Shown here one piece after another: positions 20,180 through 27,585 of a DNA stretch of 28,163 bases. The notes under the pieces were generated by a model. That model made no database searches, was not told where the DNA came from, and was given only the letters and a program-made list of their open reading frames with translations. Positions within the stretch are counted from its first letter, which is position 1. The number at the start of each line of letters is the position of its first letter. Origin of the DNA: a virus; IMG/VR virus record IMGVR_UViG_3300007636_000002, positions 1-28,163 of that record, one strand, 5' to 3'. The position numbers and the translations under genes were made by a program.

Positions 20180-21958
20180 ATGGCAAATACAAAAATAACA
20201 AACCCTGAATTATTTAATCTAGGAGATTCAACTTCAGCTACGCAATTACCTGTAATGACAACTACACAGAGAATTGCTATGGTTCCAACTACTTCAGCAT
20301 CATCGTTCAATATAGACTATTTAGTAGTTGCAGGTGGAGGAGCTGGTGGTGGTTGGTATCGTGGAGGTGGTGGTGGTGCTGGTGAATTAAAAGAAAGCGC
20401 ATCGAGCGTTGCTTTAAGTACTGGATCTTCTTACGTTGTAACGATAGGAGCTGGTGGCATTGGGGTTGGAGTTAGCTCAGATAACGGTTCAAACGGGAAC
20501 AACGGTAGTAACTCTACATTTTACAACATAACGTCACTAGGTGGTGGTGGTGGTTCTCCTGGGGATAGTTCATCTGGAAACGCTGGATCTGACGGTGGTT
20601 CAGGTGGTGGTGCAGGTGGTAACTGGGGTGGAGCTGCGGCTAATGGAGGCTCTGCTACCGGAACTGGCTTAGGAAATAATGGTGGTGTTGGAGGACCGGG
20701 TTCTAGCGTTTGGCAATGTGGTGGTGGCGGTGGTGGAGCTACTCAAGCTGGCTTTAATGCCGGAACATCTGGTACTGCTGGAGACGGTGGGGCTGGAAAA
20801 ACATATACAGATGCCACTAGTATAACTGGACAAGCTTTTAGTATAGCTGGCGGTGGTGGCGGTGCTAATTACAGTAGCGGTAATATTACTGTTGGCGGTA
20901 TTGGTGGTGGTGCTGCTGGAGCTTCAGGAACTACTCCCTATACAAGTGGGCCTTCCGCGGCAAATAACACTGGAGGTGGTGGTGGTGGTGGTAACGGCGT
21001 ACCCGCGTCAAGTTCAGGAGCTGGAGGAAATGGAGGCTCTGGAATCGTAATACTTAGATACGCAACAGCTGGTGTTTCTAGTTATACAACAACCGGAATA
21101 ACTCCAACAGAAACTACAGACGGCACAGACACTATACTTAGTTTTACAACTGTAGGTACTGGTACGATAAACTTTACAGGCGCACTAATACCTGGAACTC
21201 CACCTATGACTGATGGTGAAATGATATTTAACTCTACTACAGATAAAGTAGAATATTGGGATGGAACTAAATGGTATGGTATTACTTATGAAGTGGTAGT
21301 TAATCCAGCAGTAGATCCAACTGGCAATGGTGGCGTTTGGGCTTATTACCCTTTAACGTCTAATTCAAACGATAGTTCTGGTAATAATAGAAACGCAACA
21401 AACAATGGAGTATCTTTTAGTGCTGATGGGGGACGTTTTACTGGTGGAAATTCAATATCACCTCCAACTGGTTTTATTGATTTTGGGTATACGCAAACTT
21501 GTTGGGTAAAAGATTTATCAACTCTAGCGCCTCATCGTATCTTTAGCTTTAATGGGCATGCGGGTGGATATTATGGTTTTACTAGTGCAGAATTTTATTA
21601 CTACAATAGTTCCCAAGTTGGGTTTTTTACTTACCAAAGAAGCACTAGTGGTACATATTATTACACAAATAACACTATAAACAGCTTCAATAGTGGTTAT
21701 AATTTAGTGGTTGCGCAATTTGTTTCTGGACAACTTGTTAAATTTTCTTTAAATGGACAAACTTTACAAACGGGAACCTTAAATATTACTAGTGGAAATC
21801 CAGGTGGTCCGTTTCAAACTGTTAGAGAAATTGGTCGTAGTTTTACAAACGGAGCATATACTAATGTTCAAGATTCTTATTTCAGAAATTACAGATTATA
21901 CGATAGAACTTTAACAGATGCAGAAATAATGACAATCTATACCTACGGCAGTGTATAG
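20180..21958 (+). CDS. Glycine-rich adhesin 2 with C-terminal LamG-like domain
   Basis: A 592-aa mosaic. Residues 1-30 (MANTKITNPELFNLGDSTSA) resemble the start of the previous protein. YLVVAGGGAGGG to GGSGIVILRY (about 48-297) is a glycine-rich adhesin domain paralogous to adhesin 1. Then a beta cap (ITPTETTDGTDTILSFTTVG), a docking-like PPMTDGEMIFNSTTDKVEYW, and from about 385 a concanavalin/LamG-like domain (WAYYPLTSNSNDSSGNNRNA, ending FRNYRLYDRTLTDAEIMTIY), the jellyroll sugar-binding fold common in phage tail tips. It suggests binding to surface polysaccharide. Last gene of the fibre cluster. Confidence 0.82.
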   Translation: MANTKITNPELFNLGDSTSATQLPVMTTTQRIAMVPTTSASSFNIDYLVVAGGGAGGGWYRGGGGGAGELKESASSVALSTGSSYVVTIGAGGIGVGVSSDNGSNGNNGSNSTFYNITSLGGGGGSPGDSSSGNAGSDGGSGGGAGGNWGGAAANGGSATGTGLGNNGGVGGPGSSVWQCGGGGGGATQAGFNAGTSGTAGDGGAGKTYTDATSITGQAFSIAGGGGGANYSSGNITVGGIGGGAAGASGTTPYTSGPSAANNTGGGGGGGNGVPASSSGAGGNGGSGIVILRYATAGVSSYTTTGITPTETTDGTDTILSFTTVGTGTINFTGALIPGTPPMTDGEMIFNSTTDKVEYWDGTKWYGITYEVVVNPAVDPTGNGGVWAYYPLTSNSNDSSGNNRNATNNGVSFSADGGRFTGGNSISPPTGFIDFGYTQTCWVKDLSTLAPHRIFSFNGHAGGYYGFTSAEFYYYNSSQVGFFTYQRSTSGTYYYTNNTINSFNSGYNLVVAQFVSGQLVKFSLNGQTLQTGTLNITSGNPGGPFQTVREIGRSFTNGAYTNVQDSYFRNYRLYDRTLTDAEIMTIYTYGSV

Positions 21959-22010
21959 ATAAGAATTTGCATAAATGGAAATAACAACAAAAACAAGTGA
22001 TAATATAAAA

Positions 22011-22056
22011 CATAGTTAACGGTTTACTAGCTATGATTAAACCAAAAGTGTAAACC
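22011..22056 (+). promoter_or_regulatory. Competing hairpins between fibre cluster and chaperonin operon
   Basis: The 118-nt gap 21959-22076 holds GGTTTAC (22021-22027), which can pair with GTAAACC (22050-22056) or, as GGTTTA, with TAAACC (22038-22043). CATAG and CTATG add a third weak stem. No U-tract follows. A processing site or attenuator is possible; otherwise nothing else is seen in the gap. Confidence 0.3.
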
Positions 22057-22076
22057 AACCAATAAAACCAAAACCA

Positions 22077-22367
22077 ATGACGTTTTTTTACCAGACTCAA
22101 TCGTGGAATAGTCAACCACAAGTAACCCAAGAAACCATAGAGCTATGGAAACATTTATCTGAAAAGTCTAACTGGAGGATAGTACAATTAGCAAATGGAT
22201 TCTACCAAACCGAACACCAAGATGTTAAAGAAAAAGACACTTGGAGCGACGTTACCCGAAGAGAAACAATTGAAGGCGCTGAAAAAGCAATAGATTCTTC
22301 AGTTGAGCATTTTAAAAGAAAAATTGCTTTCTTAGATGGTCCAAAAGTCGTTAAAACCTTTGAATAA
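22077..22367 (+). CDS. Conserved phage hypothetical protein
   Basis: A 96-aa protein with phrases NGFYQTEHQD, TWSDVTRRETIEGAEKAIDS and SVEHFKRKIAFLDGP. I recognise this general pattern from uncharacterised marine phage proteins, but no function is known. The middle looks like beta strands followed by a long helix. Preceded by a Shine-Dalgarno-free, A/C-rich leader. It overlaps the next microgene by one base and heads the chaperonin operon. Confidence 0.75.
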   Translation: MTFFYQTQSWNSQPQVTQETIELWKHLSEKSNWRIVQLANGFYQTEHQDVKEKDTWSDVTRRETIEGAEKAIDSSVEHFKRKIAFLDGPKVVKTFE

Positions 22368-22453
22368 TGCTAGACATCGTTCAGACTATTGAATACATAG
22401 CTTTTATTGGTATAATACTAGCTCTGATACACTACTACAATCAATCAAATTAA
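22367..22453 (+). CDS. 28-aa single-helix membrane microprotein
   Basis: MLDIVQTIEYIAFIGIILAL, continuing IHYYNQSN. A hydrophobic stretch from about 9 to 23 can span a membrane, with polar ends. The ATG shares a base with the previous stop (TAATG). A small holin- or antiholin-like role, or an accessory membrane peptide, is possible; the size is too small to decide. Confidence 0.55.
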   Translation: MLDIVQTIEYIAFIGIILALIHYYNQSN

Positions 22454-22465
22454 ATTAAATTAAAT

Positions 22466-24022
22466 ATGTCAGACTTAATAGTCAAGAATCTTTCTTTTGG
22501 GCAAGAAGCTCAAGATAAAGTGTTTGAAGGAATAAACAAACTCACAAAAGCCGTTAGCTCTACATTAGGCGCTAGCGGTAAATGTGTACTACTAGAAGAT
22601 GGTTCAGGTAACCCGTTAATCACCAAAGATGGTGTAACAGTTGCCGATACAATAGTATTATTGGACCCAGTAGAAAATATGGGAGCTACGCTTTTAAAAG
22701 AAGCAGCTCGTAAAACAGTAAGAGAAGCTGGAGACGGTACAACTACCGCAACAGTTCTAGCTTATGCCGTACTAAAGGAAGCTCAAAAAGTTCAAGCTGA
22801 TATAAGTTCTAGAGACTTAAAAAGCGGTATTGAAAAAGCAACCGACAAAGTAGTGGCATACCTAGAAAAAAACAGCACTAGCGTTCAAGGCGATATGATT
22901 GATCAAATCGCTACTATATCAACCAATAACGATCCTTATCTAGGTAAAATTATTGGTGATGCGTTTAGAGCTGTAGGAGACACAGGAGTAGTGATGATGG
23001 AACAATCAGCTGAAGCTGATACAGTTGTTGAAATAGTTGATGGAGTTCAATACGATAAAGGTATGACTAATCAACACTTTATAACTGACCATGTTAAGAA
23101 AACAGCAGAGCTAAAAGATGCTGCAGTGCTTCTTATTGAATCACCTGTTGAAAATGTAAGACAAATACAGTCTGTTTTAGAATACGTTATTAAAAATGAC
23201 AAACCTCTATTAATCATTGCAGATGTAGAACCAGCAGTTGCTTCTACGCTAGCCATGAATAAGACTAAAGGTAATATTAAAGTAAACATTATAAATGCAC
23301 CTACTTTTGGTATTAATAAAAGAGAAATACTAGATGATCTAGCTTTATTAACAGGAGCAACTGTTATTAACGAAGATCTCGGTGATGATATGGATTTAAT
23401 TCAACCAGAACTTCTAGGTAATTGTATCAGATCAGTAACAACTGAAAAAGATACTATTATACAGGTTCAGGATTCATCAGAAGAGATTCTAGAGATCATA
23501 GAGCAAATTAAAGAAGATTTATCAACTACACAGAACCCAGGAGCGGTAATACGCTTAGAAAAAAGATTAGCTAGGTTATCAGCTAAAATAGCAGTGGTTC
23601 AAGTTGGTGCTAATTCTGATATAGAGTTAAAAGAAAAAACAGATCGAGTAGAAGATGCTATATGTGCTACTAAGGCTGCGATTAAAGAAGGTATTGTTCC
23701 AGGAGGTGGAATTGCACTACTAAACGCTTCACAAAACATAGTTGCTAAGTCAACTGGGGAAGAAGTGTTGCTAGAAGCAATTAGAGCGCCTTTTAAGACG
23801 ATATTAGATAACGCTGGTATATTAGAATATGAATTACCAAAGAGTAAAGGTAGAGGTCTTAATGTGGTTACAGGTAATATGGTAAATATGATTAAGCAAG
23901 GAATTATAGATCCTCTATTAGTTACCAAAAGTGCACTTCGTAACGCAGCTTCTGTAGCTACTACAATATTATCAACTGATTGTGTAATCAATAATTTAAG
24001 AATTGATGAAAGCAATAGGTAA
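22466..24022 (+). CDS. groEL: Phage chaperonin GroEL (60-kDa subunit)
   Basis: A 518-aa group I chaperonin subunit. The ATPase residues are in place: Asp55 in TKDGVTVA, Asp90 in GDGTTTATVLA, Asp397 in RVEDAICATKAA, and the GGG loop at 413-415 (VPGGGIA). Equatorial, intermediate and apical parts can be followed along the whole length. It ends RIDESNR, without the Gly-Gly-Met tail found in most bacterial GroEL (about 548 aa), so the cavity floor may differ. It would fold phage proteins, presumably capsid or fibre subunits, in the host cytoplasm. The leader is AATTAAATTAAATTAAAT with no Shine-Dalgarno site. The groES-like gene overlaps its end by 17 nt. Confidence 0.97.
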   Translation: MSDLIVKNLSFGQEAQDKVFEGINKLTKAVSSTLGASGKCVLLEDGSGNPLITKDGVTVADTIVLLDPVENMGATLLKEAARKTVREAGDGTTTATVLAYAVLKEAQKVQADISSRDLKSGIEKATDKVVAYLEKNSTSVQGDMIDQIATISTNNDPYLGKIIGDAFRAVGDTGVVMMEQSAEADTVVEIVDGVQYDKGMTNQHFITDHVKKTAELKDAAVLLIESPVENVRQIQSVLEYVIKNDKPLLIIADVEPAVASTLAMNKTKGNIKVNIINAPTFGINKREILDDLALLTGATVINEDLGDDMDLIQPELLGNCIRSVTTEKDTIIQVQDSSEEILEIIEQIKEDLSTTQNPGAVIRLEKRLARLSAKIAVVQVGANSDIELKEKTDRVEDAICATKAAIKEGIVPGGGIALLNASQNIVAKSTGEEVLLEAIRAPFKTILDNAGILEYELPKSKGRGLNVVTGNMVNMIKQGIIDPLLVTKSALRNAASVATTILSTDCVINNLRIDESNR

Positions 24023-24266
24023 TAACGTGGTGATTGTGCCTGTAAAAGTTACAGGTGACAAAACTAAAGGTGGATTACTTTTAGTTAAGAAAGACAGAGA
24101 AGACATAAGATATATCAAGGCTGTGATTCGCTCAGTTAGCGACGAAGTAAAAGCTTTAAATGAAGGCGATGAAATCTATTACGATAGACATGCAGGTCAT
24201 ACAATAGAATTTGATAAAGAACAGTACACTGTAATTAAAATACAGGATATTGTAGTTGTTTTGTGA
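24006..24266 (+). CDS. groES: Phage co-chaperonin GroES (Cpn10)
   Basis: An 86-aa protein; I choose the ATG at 24006 (MKAIGNNVVIVPVKVTGDKT) over the TTG just before it. The Cpn10 pattern is clear: N-terminal strand KAIGNNVVIVPV, a mobile loop with GGLLL (22-26; GGIVL in E. coli GroES), then IKAVIRSVSDEVKALNEGDE, IYYDRHAGHTIEF and a C-terminal strand YTVIKIQDIVVVL. Between VSDE and NEGDE it is about 8 residues shorter than E. coli GroES, where the roof beta-hairpin sits, as in T4 gp31. It should cap the phage GroEL ring or the host one. Order EL then ES is the reverse of the usual bacterial operon. Confidence 0.9.
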   Translation: MKAIGNNVVIVPVKVTGDKTKGGLLLVKKDREDIRYIKAVIRSVSDEVKALNEGDEIYYDRHAGHTIEFDKEQYTVIKIQDIVVVL

Positions 24267-24706
24267 GAAAATTAGAGGCTAGTGACATTAGGGACTTAAA
24301 CCTACTTAAACACTATAGGATAATTAGAAGATGGGCGTGTAGGAATAATAATCTAAACGATGCTGATTTAGAATTGCTTATATACTTTGATTGTATGGGT
24401 TTCTTCACTAAACAAGATTTTAAAATCGGTACATACGCTTACAGTTGGGATAACAGACGCTGGAACAAGTTGATTAAAGACGGTTGGGTAGTAGTTTATA
24501 GAAACTACAATAGGACAACACAGAAATATAACATCTACAAAGTTTCATTAAAGTGTAAACAACTAATAGCAAGAATGTATCGTATTATGCTTGGCGATGA
24601 AGATATCCCAACTAGTACAAGAAATAATATAATGCTAGGTAAAACCTATACAGACAAAGTTTTAATAACAGCAATCAAAAACGTAAACAACGACAAAAAT
24701 AGATAG
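24263..24706 (+). CDS. Winged-helix-like conserved phage protein
   Basis: A 147-aa basic protein. The start is probably GTG at 24263 (MRKLEASDIRDLNLLKHYRI), overlapping the groES TGA as GTGA. ADLELLIYFDCMGFFTKQDF and WDNRRWNKLIKDGWVVVYRN fit a winged helix: helices, then a Trp-rich wing. I recall similar uncharacterised proteins beside structural genes in marine phages. It may act as a late transcription regulator or a DNA-binding head protein; neither is shown by the sequence. Confidence 0.75.
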   Translation: MRKLEASDIRDLNLLKHYRIIRRWACRNNNLNDADLELLIYFDCMGFFTKQDFKIGTYAYSWDNRRWNKLIKDGWVVVYRNYNRTTQKYNIYKVSLKCKQLIARMYRIMLGDEDIPTSTRNNIMLGKTYTDKVLITAIKNVNNDKNR

Positions 24707-24707
24707 T

Positions 24708-25754
24708 ATGAAATCAAAATCTCCATTTCCAATGAAATCTCCACTACGCATACAAACTTATGGCGGAGATACTTACGAAAGTCCTGACACGGTTATAACA
24801 AAAACTGTTGGGGAGCAAGTGGGTAAAGCAATAACTGGAATAGCTAAAGATGCTACTAAATATATGGATTTAAAAGGCAAATTAGCTAAAGATAAATCTG
24901 ATCACGGTAAAGCTATGGAACTTGCAAATCTAAAATATGGCAAAAAAACAAATGGTGAAGCACGCTTAGGTTTAACAACTCCTAGTAAAGTAGGTAGTAG
25001 TTTTGGCGAAGTTCCCGGAGTGCCAGATTTAGTTTCAAATTCACAAACATCTAGCACTATAAAAGGAAAAACATTTCTAGATCAGAATGCATGGGATAGC
25101 AATAGAAACGATGTTCGAAACGATAAAAGATTTCAAGGTGAAGGTGGAAAAGATCGGTTTTTTATTGCTGCACAAGATTATAGAGACAGAGAAGGAACAG
25201 GTATAAATACAACTTATGACAAAGGTAAAACAAGATTTGAAGACGGAAAAAGAATGTTAGCCATTAATATGAACGGTTCACCAAATAAACTAATAGGAGA
25301 TACTATGGATCCATACGGACAAATAAACCCAGGACAACCTAGCGCTAGAGCTATTGATATGGCAGCTATTGGAAATCCTTATGCTACTCCAGGTGCTGAT
25401 TTTGACCCTCAAAGTAAAATGAAAGCTGAATCTATATTCGGTTCAGCGGGACAACGTCAAGGCTTAATGAATTTAGGTACGCCTTTACATACAAAAGGCC
25501 ACGAAGGTGATTTCATAAAAGATCATAAGCATTCTACCGAAAGCAAAAATCCTGCAACACCTAAATATATAAATGGTGATCCGTCTAAAACAGCTGACAA
25601 ATTAATAAGTTCAACAGATGAACCAAGAAGACTAAAGAAAAATGAAATTGGACCTCCAACAGAAAGAGAACAAAGCGATAGAGATTATTTAGCTAAATTC
25701 GACATGGAATATAAAGCTAGTGGAGGAAATCTATACGTGCCTAAAAAAAGATAA
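24708..25754 (+). CDS. Probable structural protein, low complexity
   Basis: A 348-aa polar, Lys/Gly/Asp-rich protein beginning MKSKSPFPMKSPLRIQTYGG. It has no hydrophobic core pattern over most of its length, with many short disordered-looking segments (NKLIGDTMDPYGQINPGQPS; GTPLHTKGHEGDFIKDHKHS). A short helical stretch lies at about 35-85. The KSPF/KSPL phrase recurs at the start of the next gene (MKSPFYKKGF). Its place among small virion-type genes suggests an internal head or tail part. No family recognised. Confidence 0.65.
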   Translation: MKSKSPFPMKSPLRIQTYGGDTYESPDTVITKTVGEQVGKAITGIAKDATKYMDLKGKLAKDKSDHGKAMELANLKYGKKTNGEARLGLTTPSKVGSSFGEVPGVPDLVSNSQTSSTIKGKTFLDQNAWDSNRNDVRNDKRFQGEGGKDRFFIAAQDYRDREGTGINTTYDKGKTRFEDGKRMLAINMNGSPNKLIGDTMDPYGQINPGQPSARAIDMAAIGNPYATPGADFDPQSKMKAESIFGSAGQRQGLMNLGTPLHTKGHEGDFIKDHKHSTESKNPATPKYINGDPSKTADKLISSTDEPRRLKKNEIGPPTEREQSDRDYLAKFDMEYKASGGNLYVPKKR

Positions 25755-25759
25755 AAATA

Positions 25760-25960
25760 ATGAAATCACCATTCTACAAAAAAGGTTTTCCTGAAATAAA
25801 AGATAAAAACAAAGGCAAGTTTACTAAGTGGGCTAAAGCTAATGGATTTAAAGATGCTTGCAGTGCAGCTTCAGCTGTAATGAGTGCTGGTGAAGAAAAA
25901 TACAGTCCAAGCGTTAGAAAAATGGCAAATTACGCAAACAACTTTGGTTGTAAAAAATAA
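25760..25960 (+). CDS. Small basic phage protein, KGKFTKWAKANGF type
   Basis: A 66-aa protein: MKSPFYKKGFPEIKDKNKGK, then FTKWAKANGFKDACSAASAV and MSAGEEKYSPSVRKMANYAN. This pattern, two helices around a conserved KYSPSVRKMAN, is familiar in marine phages and some giant-virus proteins of unknown function, often basic and probably virion-associated. It may bind DNA in the head. Confidence 0.75.
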   Translation: MKSPFYKKGFPEIKDKNKGKFTKWAKANGFKDACSAASAVMSAGEEKYSPSVRKMANYANNFGCKK

Positions 25961-25979
25961 CAATATAAAACAATAAATT

Positions 25980-26201
25980 ATGCACAATGACAAAGCACAT
26001 CAAAAAGCGACTAAAGGCTCTAGCGGAGTAGTAGGTGAATCGGCTATTTGGGATGGACCCTTAGATCAAACAGGACGCTTACACGGATCAGGATCAAGTT
26101 CTGGTATTACAGGTATGGAAGTTTTAAAAGCTCCTACAATGTATAAGGCTGGGCCTATAACTCAGCTAGCTAAAGGTAAGTCTGGATTAGGAATAAACTA
26201 A
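25980..26201 (+). CDS. Hypothetical 73-aa protein
   Basis: MHNDKAHQKATKGSSGVVGE, then GRLHGSGSSSGITGMEVLKA, is Gly/Ser/Lys-rich and looks disordered. Such short linear proteins are common in this stretch (see 24708 and 26924). Probably a virion accessory; not recognised. Confidence 0.6.
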   Translation: MHNDKAHQKATKGSSGVVGESAIWDGPLDQTGRLHGSGSSSGITGMEVLKAPTMYKAGPITQLAKGKSGLGIN

Positions 26202-26203
26202 AA

Positions 26204-26356
26204 ATGGAACATTTGGATTTTAAAGTATTGGCAACTAACGCGATAGCACTAGCATTAAGCATGACGCATATTGAAGTAGGCCTAAAGGTTATTTTATTAC
26301 TTGTAAGTATCGGGTACACAATAACTAAATGGGTAAAACTTAAAGAAAAGAAGTAA
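26204..26356 (+). CDS. Holin-like membrane protein, 50 aa
   Basis: MEHLDFKVLATNAIALALSM, then THIEVGLKVILLLVSIGYTI, ending TKWVKLKEKK. One hydrophobic helix spans about 26-42 and a weaker one about 8-20. The Lys-rich C-terminus is typical of small phage holins, which permeabilise the inner membrane at lysis. It starts 2 nt after the previous stop. No endolysin is recognised nearby, so the role is an inference from topology alone. Confidence 0.65.
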   Translation: MEHLDFKVLATNAIALALSMTHIEVGLKVILLLVSIGYTITKWVKLKEKK

Positions 26357-26366
26357 TAATTATAAC

Positions 26367-26645
26367 ATGGGATATGCACAACCAGGATCACCTTTTTTAA
26401 AAGTACCAAAAACAACTAAAGGAAAAGGTAGAAACTTCAGAACAACAGAAGAAGGTGCTGGTATGACTAGTGCTGGTGTTAATAAATATAAAAAAGAAAA
26501 TCCAGGTAGTAAGTTAAAAACTGCTGTAACTGGAGATGTTAAACCAGGAAGCAAAGACGCTAAGCGTCGTAAATCTTTCTGTGCTAGATCAAAAGGCTGG
26601 ACTGGCGAAAGAGGTAAAGCCGCTAGAAGAAGATGGAAATGCTAA
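26367..26645 (+). CDS. Basic protein, DUF6321-like
   Basis: A 92-aa very basic protein. SAGVNKYKKENPGSKLKTAV (about 36-55) followed by GSKDAKRRKSFCARSKGWTG is the signature of a family I know as DUF6321, found in marine phages, giant viruses and a few bacteria. It ends KAARRRWKC. High Lys/Arg with two Cys suggests a DNA-binding or head-internal protein. The family function is not known. Confidence 0.8.
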   Translation: MGYAQPGSPFLKVPKTTKGKGRNFRTTEEGAGMTSAGVNKYKKENPGSKLKTAVTGDVKPGSKDAKRRKSFCARSKGWTGERGKAARRRWKC

Positions 26646-26670
26646 ACAATTAAACATAAAAACTAATACA

Positions 26671-26919
26671 ATGGAAAAAGGACATTACGGTCAATACACC
26701 GGAAACGCAAGACACTCAAGAAAAGAAGACGAAAAGTATGATGCTAATAAAGCTTATGATAAAAACTTAAGCGCAAGTGCTCGTTTACATTATTTAGAAA
26801 ATAATATAGCTGATCATAAATCACCAGCTTCAATGTTAGGAGACTTAGACAAAGATGGTAGTATGAGTGAATACGAAACAAAACGTCAAAACGCAATTAA
26901 TAAAAACACTAAAAAATAA
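26671..26919 (+). CDS. 82-aa protein with a single EF-hand-like motif
   Basis: Start chosen at MEKGHYGQYTGNARHSRKED after a 25-nt A-rich gap. The frame is open upstream, but that part overlaps the previous gene. DLDKDGSMSEYE (58-69) matches the 12-residue EF-hand calcium loop exactly (Asp at 1, 3, 5; Gly 6; hydrophobic 8; Glu 12). The flanking residues are helical (ASARLHYLENNIA; KRQNAINK). Calcium binding, possibly for virion stability in seawater, is inferred. No other family recognised. Confidence 0.65.
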   Translation: MEKGHYGQYTGNARHSRKEDEKYDANKAYDKNLSASARLHYLENNIADHKSPASMLGDLDKDGSMSEYETKRQNAINKNTKK

Positions 26920-26923
26920 AACT

Positions 26924-27109
26924 ATGTACAACAAACCTAAAGGAGCCGCGGCATTAAACTTAAACAAAGGTTATGGCAATGAGTCATCATCTCAAGAAAA
27001 AATAAACTTAATAAGTGATAATCCTATAGCTAAACACGCTAGCGGAGGTTCGTTTATGTCTAAACATTCTCATTCATCTCCGTTAGGAATGTATAAGAAA
27101 GAAATGTAA
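26924..27109 (+). CDS. Hypothetical 61-aa low-complexity protein
   Basis: MYNKPKGAAALNLNKGYGNE, then ASGGSFMSKHSHSSPLGMYK and KEM, is Lys/Ser/Gly-rich, probably disordered. Start chosen 4 nt after the previous stop; a longer frame upstream overlaps the EF-hand gene. Similar in style to other small proteins here. Unknown function. Confidence 0.6.
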   Translation: MYNKPKGAAALNLNKGYGNESSSQEKINLISDNPIAKHASGGSFMSKHSHSSPLGMYKKEM

Positions 27110-27139
27110 TAAAACAGATTAGGACTGTATAAACCTAGC

Positions 27140-27181
27140 CAACAAACAACAAACAACAAACAACAAACAACAAACAACAAA
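27140..27181 (+). repeat. (CAACAAA)6 tandem repeat leader
   Basis: Six exact tandem copies of the 7-mer CAACAAA, ending 4 nt before the ATG of the 132-aa gene at 27186. The leader has no G or T and cannot fold. It is probably a translation enhancer in a Shine-Dalgarno-poor host. A slippage-prone repeat without function is the alternative. Confidence 0.85.
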
Positions 27182-27185
27182 CACA

Positions 27186-27584
27186 ATGGCAAAATTCATC
27201 AAATTTAACATTACGCTTACAGGCGCTGTTCAACCAGCTGCCCCGATCTCACCGATCTTGATAAACGTAGAAGACATCACAACAGTAACAGCGGCAGGAG
27301 CTGCAGGAGCTCAATCAAGTGTAATTATCGGTCTTACAGGCAGAAACACTATTGCAGGTTACACTACATTAACTCTTCAGCCTTCAACATCAGCTTCAGC
27401 TTTAGTTGCTCCAGCTTTTGTAGACGGACAAAGAAATCCTTTAGAAGACGCAGTACATTCAGCTATTACAGCTAATCCAGGTGGAGTAGTTACAACTTGC
27501 TCTCTAGGTAATGACCAAGCAGCAGCTACAGTAGCACTTCCAAATGGAGCTCCAATGTTCTGGGGAACAGCTACTTTTGCATAA
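27186..27584 (+). CDS. Probable abundant small virion protein
   Basis: A 132-aa Ala/Thr/Gly-rich, low-charge protein: MAKFIKFNITLTGAVQPAAP, then ILINVEDITTVTAAGAAGAQ, NPLEDAVHSAITANPGGVVT and APMFWGTATFA. The alternating beta pattern with one helix fits a small head-decoration or tail-tube subunit. The special CAACAAA leader and the absence of rare-looking codons suggest high expression. No family recognised; a major virion part is inferred, not shown. Confidence 0.7.
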   Translation: MAKFIKFNITLTGAVQPAAPISPILINVEDITTVTAAGAAGAQSSVIIGLTGRNTIAGYTTLTLQPSTSASALVAPAFVDGQRNPLEDAVHSAITANPGGVVTTCSLGNDQAAATVALPNGAPMFWGTATFA

Positions 27585-27585
27585 T

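Noticed and set aside
17947-21060. Diversity-generating retroelement variable region in the adhesins
   Set aside because: No reverse transcriptase or template repeat is visible in the window; the repeats are codon-level glycine runs.
21975-22019. 14-aa frame MEITTKTSDNIKHS after the last adhesin
   Set aside because: No junction with neighbours and low-complexity codons in a gap.
27140-27181. Short direct repeats resembling a CRISPR array
   Set aside because: Units of 7 nt with no spacers; a simple tandem repeat in a leader.
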